DNA of 64,000 nt from Rhizobium sp. 16-488-2b (GTDB taxonomy: Bacteria > Pseudomonadota > Alphaproteobacteria > Rhizobiales > Rhizobiaceae), in contig NZ_JAGHMF010000036.1 in NCBI RefSeq assembly GCF_017741815.1, forward strand, positions 310,001 to 374,000, given 5' to 3'. Positions within the stretch are counted from its first letter, which is position 1. The number at the start of each line of letters is the position of its first letter. Of the stretch, positions 11,201 through 26,200 are shown one piece after another. A program made the translations under genes and the position numbers. The notes below the pieces were generated by a model. The model did not search any database, was not told where the DNA came from, and worked only from the letters and a program-made list of their open reading frames with translations.

Positions 11201-14200
11201 GGCACCGGCTACGCGACCAGCTACACGGAAAACGCCGCCGGCGTCGCCATCGTCAACACCGGCGTTCTCGTCGCCGACGTCGACAACGCCAACATGGCAT
11301 CTGCGACGATCGTCATCTCCAATGGCCAAGCCGGCGACGTGCTGTCGGTTACCGGCACGCTGCCATCGGGCATCACTGCCAGCTACAACGCCTCGACCTA
11401 CACGCTAACCTTGACCGGCTCGGCGACCAAGGCCGCCTACCAGACGGCGCTCGGTCAGATCCGCTACGCCTCGACCTCCGATGATCCGGGTGCGGTGACC
11501 CGCTCGATCAACGTCACCGTATCCGATGGTGCGGCGTCGTCGAACACGGCTGTTGCGACGGTCGCGGTCACGCCCGTCAACGACCCGCCCGTCAACACGC
11601 TGCCTGCGGGCGGCTGGACGATGAACGAGGATGGTACGCTGTCGCTGACCGGCCTCTCGGTGGCAGACCCCGATATCGGCTCGGGCACGGCGACGGTGAC
11701 GCTGTCGGTCGGCTCCGGCGTGTTGACGGCCGCAAGCGGCTCGGGCGTGACCATCACCGGCTCGGGCACCGCCACTATCACGCTGTCGGGCACGCTCACG
11801 AGCATCAACGCCTATCTGGCCAGCACCGCGCGGCCGAGCTATGTGCCGGTTGCCGATTTCAACGGCAGTGTGACGCTGACGATGACCAGCAGCGATGGCC
11901 AGCTGACCGACACGGATACGCAGACAATCGCGATCACCGCGGTTGCGGATATCGCCAACGATACGGCCACGACCAATGAGGACACGGCGGTGGTGATCGC
12001 CGTCGATGCCAATGACAGCTTCGAAAACGCCGGCCACACGATCACGGCGATCAACGGTTCGGCCATTGTTGCAAACGGCGTCGTCAACGTCACCAGCGGC
12101 ACGGTTCGCCTCAATGCGGATGGCACGCTGACCTTCACGCCATCGGCCAACGTCAACGGCAGCACCAGCTTCACCTATACGGTCACCTCGGGTGGCGTGA
12201 CCGAGACCGCGACCGTCAACGTGACCATCGTGCCGGTCAACGACGCGCCGGTGAATACCGTTCCGGGCGCCCAGACCGTTGCCGAGGATACGCCGCTGGC
12301 CGTATCGGGTGTATCGGTCGCCGATGTGGATGGCGACGTGCTGACCACGACGGTGACCGTCACCAACGGCATTGCCAACGTGACGACGGGAGCCGGCGCG
12401 ACGATCGCCAATAACGGCACGTCATCGGTCCGCTTGTCCGGCACGGCGGCGCAGATCAACGCGGCGCTTGCGGGTCTCACCTATACCGCCACCGCCGACT
12501 ATAACGGCGCGGCGCAGCTGACCATCCTAACGACAGATGGCACTTTGACCGACACCGATACGGTGGCGATAACAATCACGCCGGTCGCCGATATCGTCGC
12601 CGACAACCTGACGACCAACGAAGACACCGCCATCACCTTCAACGCCATCACCGGCACCAACGGCGCCTCGGCCGACAACTTCGAGAATGCCGGCAGGGCG
12701 ATCACATCGGTCACGCAGCCCCCGGCCGGCCAGGGCACCGTCACCTTTGCGGCCGATGGCACGATCACCTACACGCCGGCCGCCAATTTCAACGGCACCA
12801 CGAGTTTCACCTATACGGTCACATCAGGCGGCGTGACGGAAACCGCGACTGTCACCATCGTGGTCAATCCGGTCAACGACGCGCCCGTCAACACCGTGCC
12901 GTCGGCACAGACGACGGCGGAAGACACCTCCATCGTCTTCTCGTCCTCCGCCGGCAATGCGATCGTCGTCACCGATGTCGACAATGGAACGCTGACGGTC
13001 ACCGTCACCGTCACCAACGGCTCCTTCTCGCTGTCTGGCACATCGGGCCTGTCCTTCAGCGCCGGCGACGGCACGGCCGACCAGACGATGACCTTTACCG
13101 GTACCACGGCGGCGATCAACACGGCGCTGGCGGGCGCAAGCTATGCGCCGGTTGCCGATTACAACGGTTCTGCGCAGATCTCGGTGCAGACCTCAGACGG
13201 TTCGCTCAGCGCCACCAGCACCATCCCGGTCACCATCACCCCGGTCGCCGACATCGCCAATGATTCCGTGTCGACGGATGAAGACGTTCCCGCCGTCATC
13301 TCGGTGCTCGCCAATGACAGCTTCGAGAACCCGGGCCGCGCGATCACCGCCGTCAACGGCACCGCGATCACTGCAGGCGGCGCGGCGGTCACCGTTGCCA
13401 ATGGTACGGTGCGCCTCAATGCGTCCAGCCAATTGGTCTTCACACCGACGCTCGATTACAATGGCGTGACCACCTTCACCTATACAGTCACCTCGGGCGG
13501 CGTAACGGAAACCGCGCAGGTCACCGTCGCTGTCGCCTCGGTCAACACACCGCCCGTCAACACGCTGCCGCCGTCCTTCACTGCGATCGAGGACACGTCT
13601 CTCGGCCTCGCTGGCCTGCAGATCAGCGACCAGGACGCCGGCTCCGGCACGATGACGGTGACGCTGTCGGTCAATTCCGGTGTGCTCTCGGCGCTCGGCG
13701 CTGGCGGTGTATCGGTGAGCGGCTCCGGATCCCAGGCTCTCACGCTGTCCGGCACGCTGACCGATATAAATGCCTATCTCGCCGGCGCGACGCGCCCAAG
13801 CTTCACGCCGTCAGCCAATTCGACCGCCAGCGTCACGCTGACGATGACCACCAACGACAACGGCAATACCGGCGGCCCGTCGCTTGTCGATATAGATACT
13901 GCAACGATCGCGATCACGGCAGTCAACGATGCGCCTGCGGGCACAGACAATACCGTCACCATCAACGAGGACAGTGTCTACACCTTCTCGGCCGCGAGCT
14001 TCGGCTTCACCGATCCGAACGACAGCCCGGCCAACAGCCTCGCCGCCGTCGTCATCACCACCCTGCCGACCAACGGCGTGCTCTCGCTCGGCGGCACCGC
14101 GGTTACCGCCGGTCAGGTGATCTCCGCCGCCAATCTCGGCAACCTCACCTTTACACCGGCAGCCAATGCCAACGGTACCGCGCTCGCCTCCTTCACCTTC

Positions 14201-17200
14201 CAGGTCCGCGACAATGGCGGCACGGCGAATGGCGGCCAGGATACCGACCAGAGCCCGAACAGCTTCACCTTCAACGTCACGGCCGTCAACGACGCGCCGG
14301 TCAACACGCTGCCGTCGAGCTTCGGAACCAACGAGGACACGGCGCTGTCGCTGGCCGGCCTGCAGGTCGCCGATGTCGACGCCGGCTCCGGTTCGATCAC
14401 CGTGACACTCCGCGTCAATTCCGGCACTCTGGCCGCCACTGGCGGCTCCGGCGTCACGGTCAGCGGCTCCGGATCGGGCACGCTGGTGCTGACCGGCACA
14501 CTCTCCAACATCAACGTCTTCCTCACCGCAGCTGGCACCCGGCCTGTGTTCAACCCCGCCGCCAACGCCAATGGCGCGGTGACGCTGACGATGGTGACCA
14601 ACGACAATGGTAACACAGGCAGCGGCGGCGCCTTGTCTGACACCGATACGGCGACGATATCAGTGGCGCCGGTCAACGACGCGCCTGTCGGTTCCGATAC
14701 CGCGATCACCACCAACGAAGACACGGCCTTCTCCGGCACGCTGCCTGTCGCGACCGATGTCGACGGCGACAGCCTGACCTACGGCGCCGGGTCGATCGCG
14801 CCGTCGCACGGCACCGTCGTGGTCAACCCCAACGGCACCTATACCTACACACCGTCCGCCAATTTCAACGGCACCGACAGCTTCACCTACAGCGTCAGCG
14901 ACGGCACCGTCACGGTGCAATATCTGGTCAGCGTCACCGTCAATTCGGTCAACGACGCGCCCGTCGGCGTCAACGATACCGCCCAGACCAATGCCGGCGT
15001 CAGCACGAGCCTCAACGTGCTCGCCAACGACACCGATGTCGATGGCGACGTGCTGCAGGTCTCGGCCATCAACGGCGTCGCCGGCAATGTCGGGCTTGCC
15101 GTCACAGGTTCGAACGGCGGCACGTTCACGATCGGCGCCAATGGCGCGGCGGTGTTCAATCCGGGCACGGCCTTTACCGATCTTCCGGCCGGCCAGAGCC
15201 GCACCTCCAGCGTCACCTACCAGCTGTCGGACGGCCATGGCGGCTTCTCGACGGCGACGGTCACGGTGACGGTCACGGGTGTCAACGATGCGCCGATCTC
15301 GACGCCGATCGCCAACCAGACCGGCAACGACGCGCAGGCGGTGACGCTCAATGTCGGCGGCAACTTCAGCGATCCCGATACCGGCGACACGCTGACCTTC
15401 ACCGCGACAGGCCTTCCTCCGGGCCTGACGATCAACGCCACGACCGGTGTCATCTCCGGCACCATCAACCGCAGCGCCAGCGTCAACGGTCCCTATGCCG
15501 TGACGGTGACGGCAACCGATGGCAGCGGCGCGACCGCGAACCGCAGCTTCACCTGGGCCGTTCTCAACCCGCCGCCGGTGGCCGCCGCCGACAATCTGGC
15601 GACCACCGAGAACTCCCCGCTCACGGGCTCTGTCTTTGCCAACAATGGCAACGGCGTCGATTCCGATCCCGATGGCGACCCGATTTCAGTCTCGGCGGTC
15701 GGCGGCAGCGGCGCCGGTGTCGGCCAGGCCGTGGCCGGGTCGAACGGCGGGACGTTCACGATCAATGCCGATGGCACCTATGCCTTCAATCCCGGCACCG
15801 CCTTCGACGATCTCGCCGCCGGAGCAACGCGCGTCACGACCGTGACCTACACGATCACCGACGGTCAGGGCGGCTTCTCGACGGCAACGGTGACCGTAAC
15901 CGTCACCGGCCTGAACGATGCGCCGGTCGCGGTGGCCGACAGCTTCACCACCAACGAGGACACATCCGTCACCTTCGACGTGCGCGCCAATGACAGCGAT
16001 GTCGATGGCGGTACGCTTGCTGTCACGGCGATCAATGGCACCGCCATCGTCACCGGCGGCTCGGTGGCCGTCACCGGCGGCGTGGTCACGCTCAATGCGG
16101 ATGGCCGGCTTACCTTCACACCGACGGCCGATTACAACGGCAGGCCGACTTTCACCTACACGATCTCCGACGGCCAGGGCGGCACGGCGAGCGCGACCGT
16201 CACCGGCACCGTCAATCCGGTGCAGGACCCGCCGGTTGCCGCCAACGACAGCTTCACCACCAACGAGGATACTGCGGTCACCTTCGATGTGCGCGCCAAC
16301 GACAGCGACGTCGATGGCGATGCGCTTGCCGTGATCCAGATCAACGGATCGAACATCGCATCCGGCGGTTCGGTCGCCGTCACCGGCGGCAGCGTCCGGC
16401 TGAACGCCGATGGCACGCTGACCTTTACGCCATCGGCCAACTACAACGGCAATCCGAGCTTCAGCTACACCATTTCCGATGGCCATGGCGGGACGGCCAC
16501 GGCAACGGTCAACGGCACGGTCAATCCCGTCCAGGATCCGCCGGTCGCTCAGAACGACAGCTTCACGACACCAGAAGACCAGGCCGTTACCATCGCCGTT
16601 CTTACCAATGACAGCGATCCGGATGGCGACGCGCTGACGATCACGCAGATTAACGGTACCGGCATCACGGCCGGCAATTCCGTGGCGATCACCGGCGGCA
16701 GCGTCACGCTGAACGCCAACGGCACGCTGACCTTCACGCCGACCGCGAATTTCAACGGCAGCCCGAGCTTCACCTACACCGTCTCCGACGGCAATGGCGG
16801 CAGCGCGACCGCCACCGTCAACGGCACGGTAACGCCGGTCAACGACATCCCCGTCGCTGTGGCCGATAGCTTCACGACGGCAGAGGATACGGCCGTCACC
16901 TTCGATGTGCTTGGCAATGACAGCGATATCGACGGCGACACGCTCACCGTGACCGCAATCAACGGCGCCAATATCGCGGCCGGCGGGGTGGTAAACGTTA
17001 CCGGCGGCACCGTGCGGCTGAACGCCGACGGCACGCTGACGTTCACGCCGACGGCGAATTTCAACGGCAGCCCGAGCTTCACCTACACGGTTTCCGACGG
17101 CAATGGCGGCACCGCGACCGCTACAGTCAGCGGCAGCGTGACGCCGGTGAACGACGCGCCGGTTGCCGTCGACGACAGCTTCACCACGCTTGAAGACACG

Positions 17201-20200
17201 GCCGTGACCTTCGATGTCCGCGGCAACGACAGCGACGTGGATGGCGATGCGCTCAATGTGACCGCGATCAATGGCACCGCGATTGCGTCCGGCGGGTCCG
17301 TGGCGATCACCGGCGGCAGCGTCAGGCTCAATGCGAACGGCACGCTGACCTTCACGCCGGCAGCCAACTACAACGGCAGCCCGAGTTTCACCTACACCAT
17401 TTCTGACGGCAACGGCGGTACCGCGACGGCCACGGTCAATGGGACCGTGACGCCGGTCAACGACGCGCCCGTTGCCTCCGATACTACCGTTTCGGTCGAT
17501 GAAGATGGGGTGATCTCGAGCACCCTGCCGACAGCAACCGACGTGGACGGCGATGTGATCACCTATGCCGCCGGCAGCACCACGCCGGCCCATGGCACCG
17601 TTGTCGTCAATCCAAATGGCACCTACAGCTACACGCCATCGGCCAATTTCAACGGGACTGACCGGTTCACCTATGTTGTCAGCGACGGCAAGGGCGGCAG
17701 CAACGAGTATACGGTTACGGTCAATGTCGCGAGCGTCAACGATGTGCCGGTCGGCACGCCGCTTCCGGCCCGGTCGGGCGCGGATGGCGCAGCCGTCACC
17801 TTCGATGTCTCCGGTTTCTTTTCGGATGCCGACAACGACACGCTGACCTATTCTGCAAGTGGCCTTCCGGTCGGCCTGTCGATCAACGCCGCCGGTGTGG
17901 TGACCGGAACGATCGATCGCCAGGCAAGCGTCGGCGGGCCAACGGGCAATGGCGTCTACACGGTAACCATCAGCGTCAACGATGGCCATGGCGGCACGAC
18001 CAGCCAGAGCTTCTCCTTCTCGGTCAGCAACCCGCCGCCGGTTGCCGTCAATGATGCGGTCACCGCGACGGAAGATACGCCGCTGACCTTCAACGTGCTT
18101 GACGGCTCGGCCAGCGGCGGAGTGCCGGACAGCGATCCCGATGGAGATCCGCTGACGGTCACGGCGGCCAGCGCCGCCAACGGCACGGTGACGCTCGGCT
18201 CCGGCGGCCAGATCACCTATCAGCCGAACGCCAACTTCAACGGCACCGACACGATCACCTACACGATCTCCGACGGAAACGGCGGAACGGCGACCGCGAC
18301 GGTCACCGTCACAGTGCTCGCCGTCAACGACGCGCCGGTCGGCCAGCCCATCGCCGACCGCACGAGGAACGACGGCGATACCGACAGCCTCAATATCTCG
18401 TCCTTCTTCTCGGATGCCGACGGCGATCCGCTCACCTATGCCGCAAGCGGCCTGCCCGCCGGGCTGACCATCGATCCGGCCACCGGCCTGGTCTCCGGTC
18501 GCATCGCGCCGGAAGCCTCCGGCCCGACCGGCGAGGCCGTCTATACGGTGACGGTCACGGCATCGGACGGCAAGGGCGGCACGACCTCGGTCACCTTCCA
18601 CTACACCATCCTCAACCTGCCGCCGATCGCGCGCGACGATTTCGCGACCACCAACGAGGATACCCCCGTCGATATCGACGTGCTCGCCAATGACGGCGAT
18701 CCGGATGGCGACAATGACGAAGTCATCCGCGTCAACAATGTGGTGCTGCAGCTGAACGGACCGGCGGTCGCGACGACGAACGGCACGGTTCAACTGGTCG
18801 CCGGCCCGACCGATCGGCCGGTGCTGCGCTTCACGCCGAACGCGAACTACAACGGCCAGGAGAGCTTCAGCTACTCGATCGACGACGGCAATGGCGGCGT
18901 CGATACCGCGACGGTGACGATCACGATTATCCCGCAGAACGACGCGCCCGAGGGGACCAACCCCATACCGGATCGGGTGCGGGCCGATGGGCAGCAGCTG
19001 ATCTATCGCGTCTCGGATTTCTTCGACGATCCCGACGGCGACACGCTGAACTACACGATCACGGGCTTGCCTGCCGGCTTGAGCTTCGACGCCGCAACCG
19101 GCCTTATCTTCGGCACGATCGATCACAACGCCAGCCAGGGCGGCGCCGCCGGCTTCTACCAGATCACGGTCACGGCGCATGACGGGCCGAACGGGACGGG
19201 TGCGTCCGTATCCCAGAGCTTCGAGCTTCAGGTGACCAATCCGGGCCCGACGGCCGTCAACGACAATCTCGCGATCAACGAGGATCAGTCCGCGACGTTC
19301 AACGTCATCACCGGCGCGGGAACGGCGAGCGGCAACGCCGGCGCCGACATCGATCCGGATGGCGATACGCTGAGACTGATCGCCGCCTCGGCCGGGCACG
19401 GGACGCTGACCTTCGCGGCGAACGGTTCGATCACCTATGTCCCGGCCGCCGATTTCAACGGTACCGACACGATCATCTACACGATCTCCGACGGGCAGGG
19501 CGGCGTCTCGACGGCGACGGTTACGATCACGATCAATGCCGTCAACGATGCGCCCGATGTCAGCGGCCCGCTTCCGGTCCAGATGGACAGCGACGGCCAG
19601 AGCGTCTCCTTCGACGCCGGCATCTATTTCTCCGATCGCGATGGCGATACGCTGAGCTATGCCGCGACCGATCTCCCGCCCGGCCTGCAGATCGACGCCG
19701 CGACCGGCGTGATCTCGGGTTCGCTTCCCAACAACGCGTCTCGCCCCGAGCCCTATGTCGCAACGATCAACGTATCGGACGGGCAGGGCGGCACGATCTC
19801 GCGCACGATCACCTGGATCATCAGCAACTTCCCGCCCAAGGCGTTCAGCGACGTCCTGTCGGTCGGCCAAAACGCCAGCGGCAGCGGCAATGCGCTGACC
19901 AATGACACGGACCCCGATGGCGACGCCCTGACCATCGACCGGATCAACGGCCAGGCGGCAAGCGTCGGCCAGGCGGTTGCCGGTTCGAACGGCGGTACCT
20001 TCACCGTCAGCGCCACCGGTGTTTACACCTTCAACCCGGGCACCGATTTCGCCGATCTTGGCGCCGGCGAGACCCGCACGACGTCGGTGACCTATCGCGT
20101 GACGGATGCCGATGGCGAAAGCGATACGGCGACGATCACTGTCACGGTCACCGGCGTGAACGACAATCCGACGGCAACGCCCATTCCCGCGGTAACGCTT

Positions 20201-23200
20201 GCCGATGGCCAGTCGCTCGATGGAAAGCCGATCGACGTCAGCGATTTCTTCAGCGACGTCGACGGCGATACGCTGACCTTTACGGCATCGGGCCTGCCGG
20301 CAGGCCTGTCGATGGACGCAAATGGGGTTATCACCGGCACGATCGCCGCCGACGCGTCGTCGGGTGGCCCGACCTATACGGTGGCGGTTGTGGCGAACGA
20401 CGGCCATGGCGGCACGTTCAGGACAACCTTTGATCTTACCGTCACCAATCCGGCTCCGACCGCCGTCAACGATACCGCGACCACCACCGAGGACGTGCCC
20501 CTTCTCAACATCAACGTGCTTGGAAACGATACCGACCCTGATGGCGACGTGCTGACGATCGATCCTGATTTCCCGCCGCAGGCCGGCCACGGCACGGTGA
20601 CGGTCAATAGCGACGGAACGCTGAATTACACGCCCGCAAAAGATTTCAACGGCATCGACACGGTGGTCTACCGCGTGACCGACGGCCAGGGAGGCCTCAG
20701 CACCGGCGTGCTGACCATAACGGTGGGCGCCCAGAATGACGCGCCGATCGAAACCCCGATCGCCGACATGGAACGCAACGACGGCGATACGATCAGCTTC
20801 GATATTTCGAGCTATTTCGCCGATCCCGAGGGCGGCGTGCTGACGTACGACGTTCAAGGCCTGCCGCCAGGCCTGACCTTCGATCCTGAAACCGGCATCA
20901 TCAGCGGCCGGATCAGCGCCGGCGCATCCGGCCCCATGGGCCTCTCCAATTATCTGGTCAAGGTCATCGCGACCGATGACGGCGGCCTCACCGCCGAGTC
21001 CGATTTCACCTATGTCATCCGCAACATCGCCCCCGACGCGATGAACGACACGGCAAGAACGCTGGAAGACCAGCCTGTCGATATCGATGTGCTCGCCAAC
21101 GATGTCGATACCGACGGCGATGCCAAGAGCATCGTCCTCGTCAACGGCGTCAACCTGAGCGTCGATGGCGCGGCCGTGCCAATTTCCAACGGCTCGGTGC
21201 AGCTCGTGCTTGTCAACGGCGCGCAGGTGCTGCGCTTCACGCCCGCGGCCAACTACGCCGGCACCGCCTCCTTCACCTACACGATCAGCGACGGCAATGG
21301 CGGCAGCGACACGGCGACGGTGACGGTCACGGTCGATCCCGTCAATGATGCGCCCCTGGCGACTCCGATCCCCGATCGCGCGCAGGCCGATGGCTCGGCC
21401 GTGAGCTTCGACGTCCGGGGCTTCTTCAGCGATGTCGATGGCGACACGCTGGCGATATCAGTCAATGGCTTGCCCCCCGGCCTTGGCTTCGACCCCGCGA
21501 CCGGTCTCATCAGCGGCACGCTGGATGCCAATGCATCGGCCGGCAGCCCATACACTGTCGTGGTATCCGCCGACGATGGCCATGGCGGCCAGGTCTCGAC
21601 GCAGTTCGTCTTCTCCGTCAGCAACCCGGCGCCGATCGCCGCCAATGACACGGTCGCGACCAATGAAGATACCGCCGTCACCTTCAACCCGATCACCGGT
21701 GTCGGCACGGCCGGCGGCGGCGTGGATGTCGATCCCGACGGCGATCCGCTGACGATCGTGGCGATCGACGGCCAGCCGATTGCCACCAACGGCACGGTTG
21801 CTGTTGCGGGCGGCGTCATCCGTCTCAACGGCGATGGATCGTTGACCTTCACGCCGGCGGCCGATTTCAACGGCACTGTGCCGGTGACCTACCGCATCAG
21901 CGACGGCAATGGGGGCTTTGCGGAAGCATCGATCGTCATCACCGTGGCGGCCGTCAACGATGTCGGCGTCGTCGATCTCAACGGCGCCGGCGCTGGCGTC
22001 GATATCGCCGTCTCTTTCAATGAAGGCGATGCGCCTGTCGCGATCGCCAGCGGCGATGCAACCGTGTTCGATGTCGAGAACGGCATCACGTCGCTCAATG
22101 TCGCGCTTGGCGGCTTTGCCAATGCGGGCTCGGAGGTCATTCACCTGAACGGCTCCGTGGATATCATCTACGGCACGGCCAACACCGGCACGATCACCTT
22201 CGGCGGCACGACCTTCCGCTTCAGCTATGACGGCGCCAACGCGCTCGCCATCACCAATGCGGCCGGTGGTACGATGGGCAACGCGGCGACCAGCGCCCTG
22301 CTGCGCGCCATTCAATATGAAAACAGAAGCGACAACCCGACTACGGGAGACCGCACCGTCTCGATCACGGTGACCGACGATGGCGGCGCAACCTCGGCCG
22401 CTGCGGTCGCGACGATCTCGATCGGTGCCGTCAACGACGCGCCCATCGCCGTCGATGACACGGCGACCACGGATGAGGACACCGCCATCGTCGGCGCCGT
22501 GCCCGGCGTACTGGGCAACGATACAGACGCTGACGGCGACGCGCTCGTCGTCTCGGCCGTTGGTGCTGCCCTGCCCGGCGCTGCGGTCGCCGGCTCGACG
22601 GGCGGCAGCTTCGTGATCAACGCCGACGGCAGCTATCGCTTCGATCCCGGCGCCGATTTCCAGGGCCTCAAGGCCGGCGAAACACGGGTTACCTCGATTA
22701 CTTACGCGGTGTCGGACGGCCATGGCGGCACGGCGAACGCCACGCTGTCGGTCACTGTCGTCGGCGTCAACGACGCGCCGATCGGAAGTGATGGGAGCTT
22801 CCAGACCGGCGAGGATACGGTCGCGACCGGCTTCCTGCCCACCGCAAGCGACCCCGATGGCGATGCGCTGACTTATGCCATCGCCACACCGCCTGCCAAT
22901 GGCGTCGTTACCATCAGCTCCGACGGCAGCTATCGCTACACGCCGCCAGCCAACTTCAACGGCAACGACAGCTTCACCTACAGTGTCTCCGACGGCCGCT
23001 CGACGGTCACCTACACCATCGCCGTCACCGTCACGCCGGTTGACGACGCGCCCGTGGGTACGCCGATCGCCAACCAGGCCTATCAGGATGCGCAGACCAT
23101 CAGCTTCGATGTCTCGGGCAACTTCAGCGATATCGATACGCCCAGCCTGACCTTCACCGCGACGGGCCTGCCGACAGGTCTAACGATCTCCTCACAGGGC

Positions 23201-26200
23201 ATCATCACCGGAACGGTCGACCCCGACGCGTCGCAGCTCAATGGCGGCGCCTACTCGGTCACGGTATTTGCCAGCGACGGCACGAGCTCGGCGAACCAGA
23301 CCTTCATCATCACGGTCACAAACCCCGCGCCCATCGCCCGCGACGATGCCGCCAGCACCGGCGAGAACGTTGATATCGCCGGCTCGGTCTTCGCCGATAA
23401 CGGTAATGGCGCGGATAGCGACCCGGATGGCGACACGATCGTCGTCAGCGCCGTCAACGGCGTTGCCGGCAATGTCGGCGCGTCAATCGCAGGCTCGGCG
23501 GGCGGGCGTTTCGTAATCGGCACCGATGGCAGCTACACATTCGTGCCGGGCACCGACTTCGACAATCTGAAGGCCGGCGAACAACGCACCACGAGCATCA
23601 CTTACACCATCTCCGACGGCCAGGGCGGTACTTCGACCGCGACCTTCACGGTGACGGTATCGGGCGCCAACGATCTCCCCGTCGGCTCCGACATCGTGAT
23701 CTCGACCGCCGAGGACACCGCCTTCAGCGGCCGGCTACCGGCGGCGACCGACGTCGATGGCGATCCGCTGACCTATGGCGTCGGCAGCCAGCCGGCGCAT
23801 GGCAGCGTCACGATCGACCCGACCGGCGCCTACGTCTATACGCCGACCGCGGACTTCAACGGCGCCGACAGCTTCACCTATACGATCTCGGATGGCACCG
23901 CCGTCGTCACCCATACGGTGACCGTGACCGTCAATCCGGTCAACGATGCGCCTGTTCTGCAGGATGTCGCGGTCTCGATGAACGAAGACGGCACGGCGAC
24001 GGGCCAGATCGTTGCCACCGACATCGACGACGCGCCGGCCACGCTGGTCTATGGCCTTCAGACCGCTGCCGCGAGCGGGACCGCCGTCGTCAACCCCGAC
24101 GGCACCTACAGCTATATCCCCAATCCCAATTTCAACGGCACCGACAGCTTTGTCGTGGTCGTCACAGACCCCAGCGGCGCCACCGCCACGGCAACGATCA
24201 CGGTCACGGTCGGCGCGGTCAACGACCCGCCCGTGGCCGTCGACGATGCCGCTGCGACCACCGAGAACACCGCGATTTCAGGCAATGTGATCGTCGGCGG
24301 GCCGGGTGCAGACAGCGATCCGGACGGCGACACGCTGACCGTTGTCGGCGTCGGCGCGGCCACCGGCAATGTCGGCACTGCAATCCCCGGCCAAGGCGGC
24401 GGCAGCTTCCTTATTGCCGCCGACGGCTCCTATACGTTCGACCCAGGCACGGACTTCGACGGCCTTGCCGCCGGTGCGACCGCGACGACATCGGTGAGCT
24501 ACACGATCTCCGACGGCCATGGTGGGGTTGCCACCGCGACGCTGACGGTTACCGTCACTGGCCTCAACGACGCGCCGAATGCGCCGGCCTTGCCGCCACA
24601 GGCAAGCCTCGATGGTGCCGCCATCGTGCTGCCTGTCGGTGCTCAGTTCACCGATGTCGATGGCGATACGCTGACCTTCGATATCACCGGCCTGCCGCCG
24701 GGCCTCGTCTACAACACCCAGACCGGCGAAATCACGGGCAACATCCTGCCGAACGCCTCCGGTGCGACCGGCAGCGCGGTCTATAACGTCACGATTACGG
24801 CGAGAGACGGCCTCGGCGGCGAAGCCGTCCGCAGCTTTGCCTGGACGGTGACCAACCCGGTGCCGGACGCGGTCAACGATGCCTTCACGATGAACGAAGG
24901 TGGTCAGCTGAGCGGCTCGGTTCTCGACGCGAACGGCAATGGCCCGGATACCGATCCCGATAACGATCCGCTCACCGTTTCGCTGGTGACGAATACCGCG
25001 CATGGCGCCCTCGTGCTCAATCCCGATGGCACCTTCACTTACACGCCGACCGCAGGGTTCAACGGCACCGACAGCTTCGTCTATCGAATCGACGACGGAA
25101 ATGGCGGCACCGATACGGCGACCGTCACGATCACCATCAATCCGGTCAACGACGCGCCTGTCGTCGTCAACGACAACTTCACTGTCGCCGAAGATGGCCA
25201 GGTGGTCATTCCGGTTCTGGCGAACGACAGCGATCCCGATGGCGATACGCTGACGATAACGGAGATCAACGGTCAGCCGATCAGCGTCGGCGCCAGCGTT
25301 GCGCTCGCGTCAGGAACGGTGACGCTGAATTCAGATGGTACGCTGACATTTGCGGCAGCACCCAATTTCGCCGGCAATGCCAGCTTCACGTACACGGTCT
25401 CCGACGGAACCCTGAGCGTGCAGGGCACGGTCAACGGCACGGTGACAGGCGTCAACGACGCACCTGTCAACAGCCTGCCGGCGACCTTCAACGGTACCGA
25501 GGACACGGCGCTGCCGCTTGCCGGCCTGTCGATCTCGGACGTCGATGCCGGATCGGGCACGATGACCGTGACGCTCTCGGTCGATGCCGGCACGCTGACG
25601 GCTGCCGCCGGCGGCAATGTGGCCGTGGCCGGCAACGGTTCGGGCGCGATCACGCTTACAGGTACGATCGGCGATATCAACGCCTACCTCGCGGGAGCGT
25701 CGGCCCCGGTCTATCACCCGCTTCTCAACTCGAATGCGCCGGTGACGTTGACCATGGTCACCAGCGACGGCGGCAATAGTGGCGCCGGCGGTGTCCAGAC
25801 CGATACCGACCGGGCGACGATCATTCTCGCGCCCGTCAATGACGCGCCTGTCGCGAGCGGCTCGATGATCCAGACGCGCGAAGACGTGCCGGTTTCGGGC
25901 GTGGTGGCCGCCACCGATCCGGATGGCGACCCGCTGACCTACGCGGTCGCAACAGGCCCACGCAACGGCACCGTCGTCATCGATGCCGCCGGGCGCTACC
26001 TCTACTCACCCAACACCGATTTCAACGGGACCGACAGTTTCGACATCAGTGTCAGCGACGGACAGGGCGGTGTCACGACCGTCACGATCGCGGTGACCGT
26101 GACCCCAGTCAACGACGCGCCCGTCGGCTCGGATGCGACCGCGACTGTGGCCGAGGACCAGACGTTGAACGGCCAGCTGCCGGTTGCGAGCGACGTGGAC

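Noticed and set aside
15686..20857. Antisense open frame of 1723 codons opposite the giant gene
   Set aside because: High-GC, C-ending codons and repeats keep the complementary frame free of stops; its translation is low-complexity Arg/Gly/Asp-rich and matches no family.
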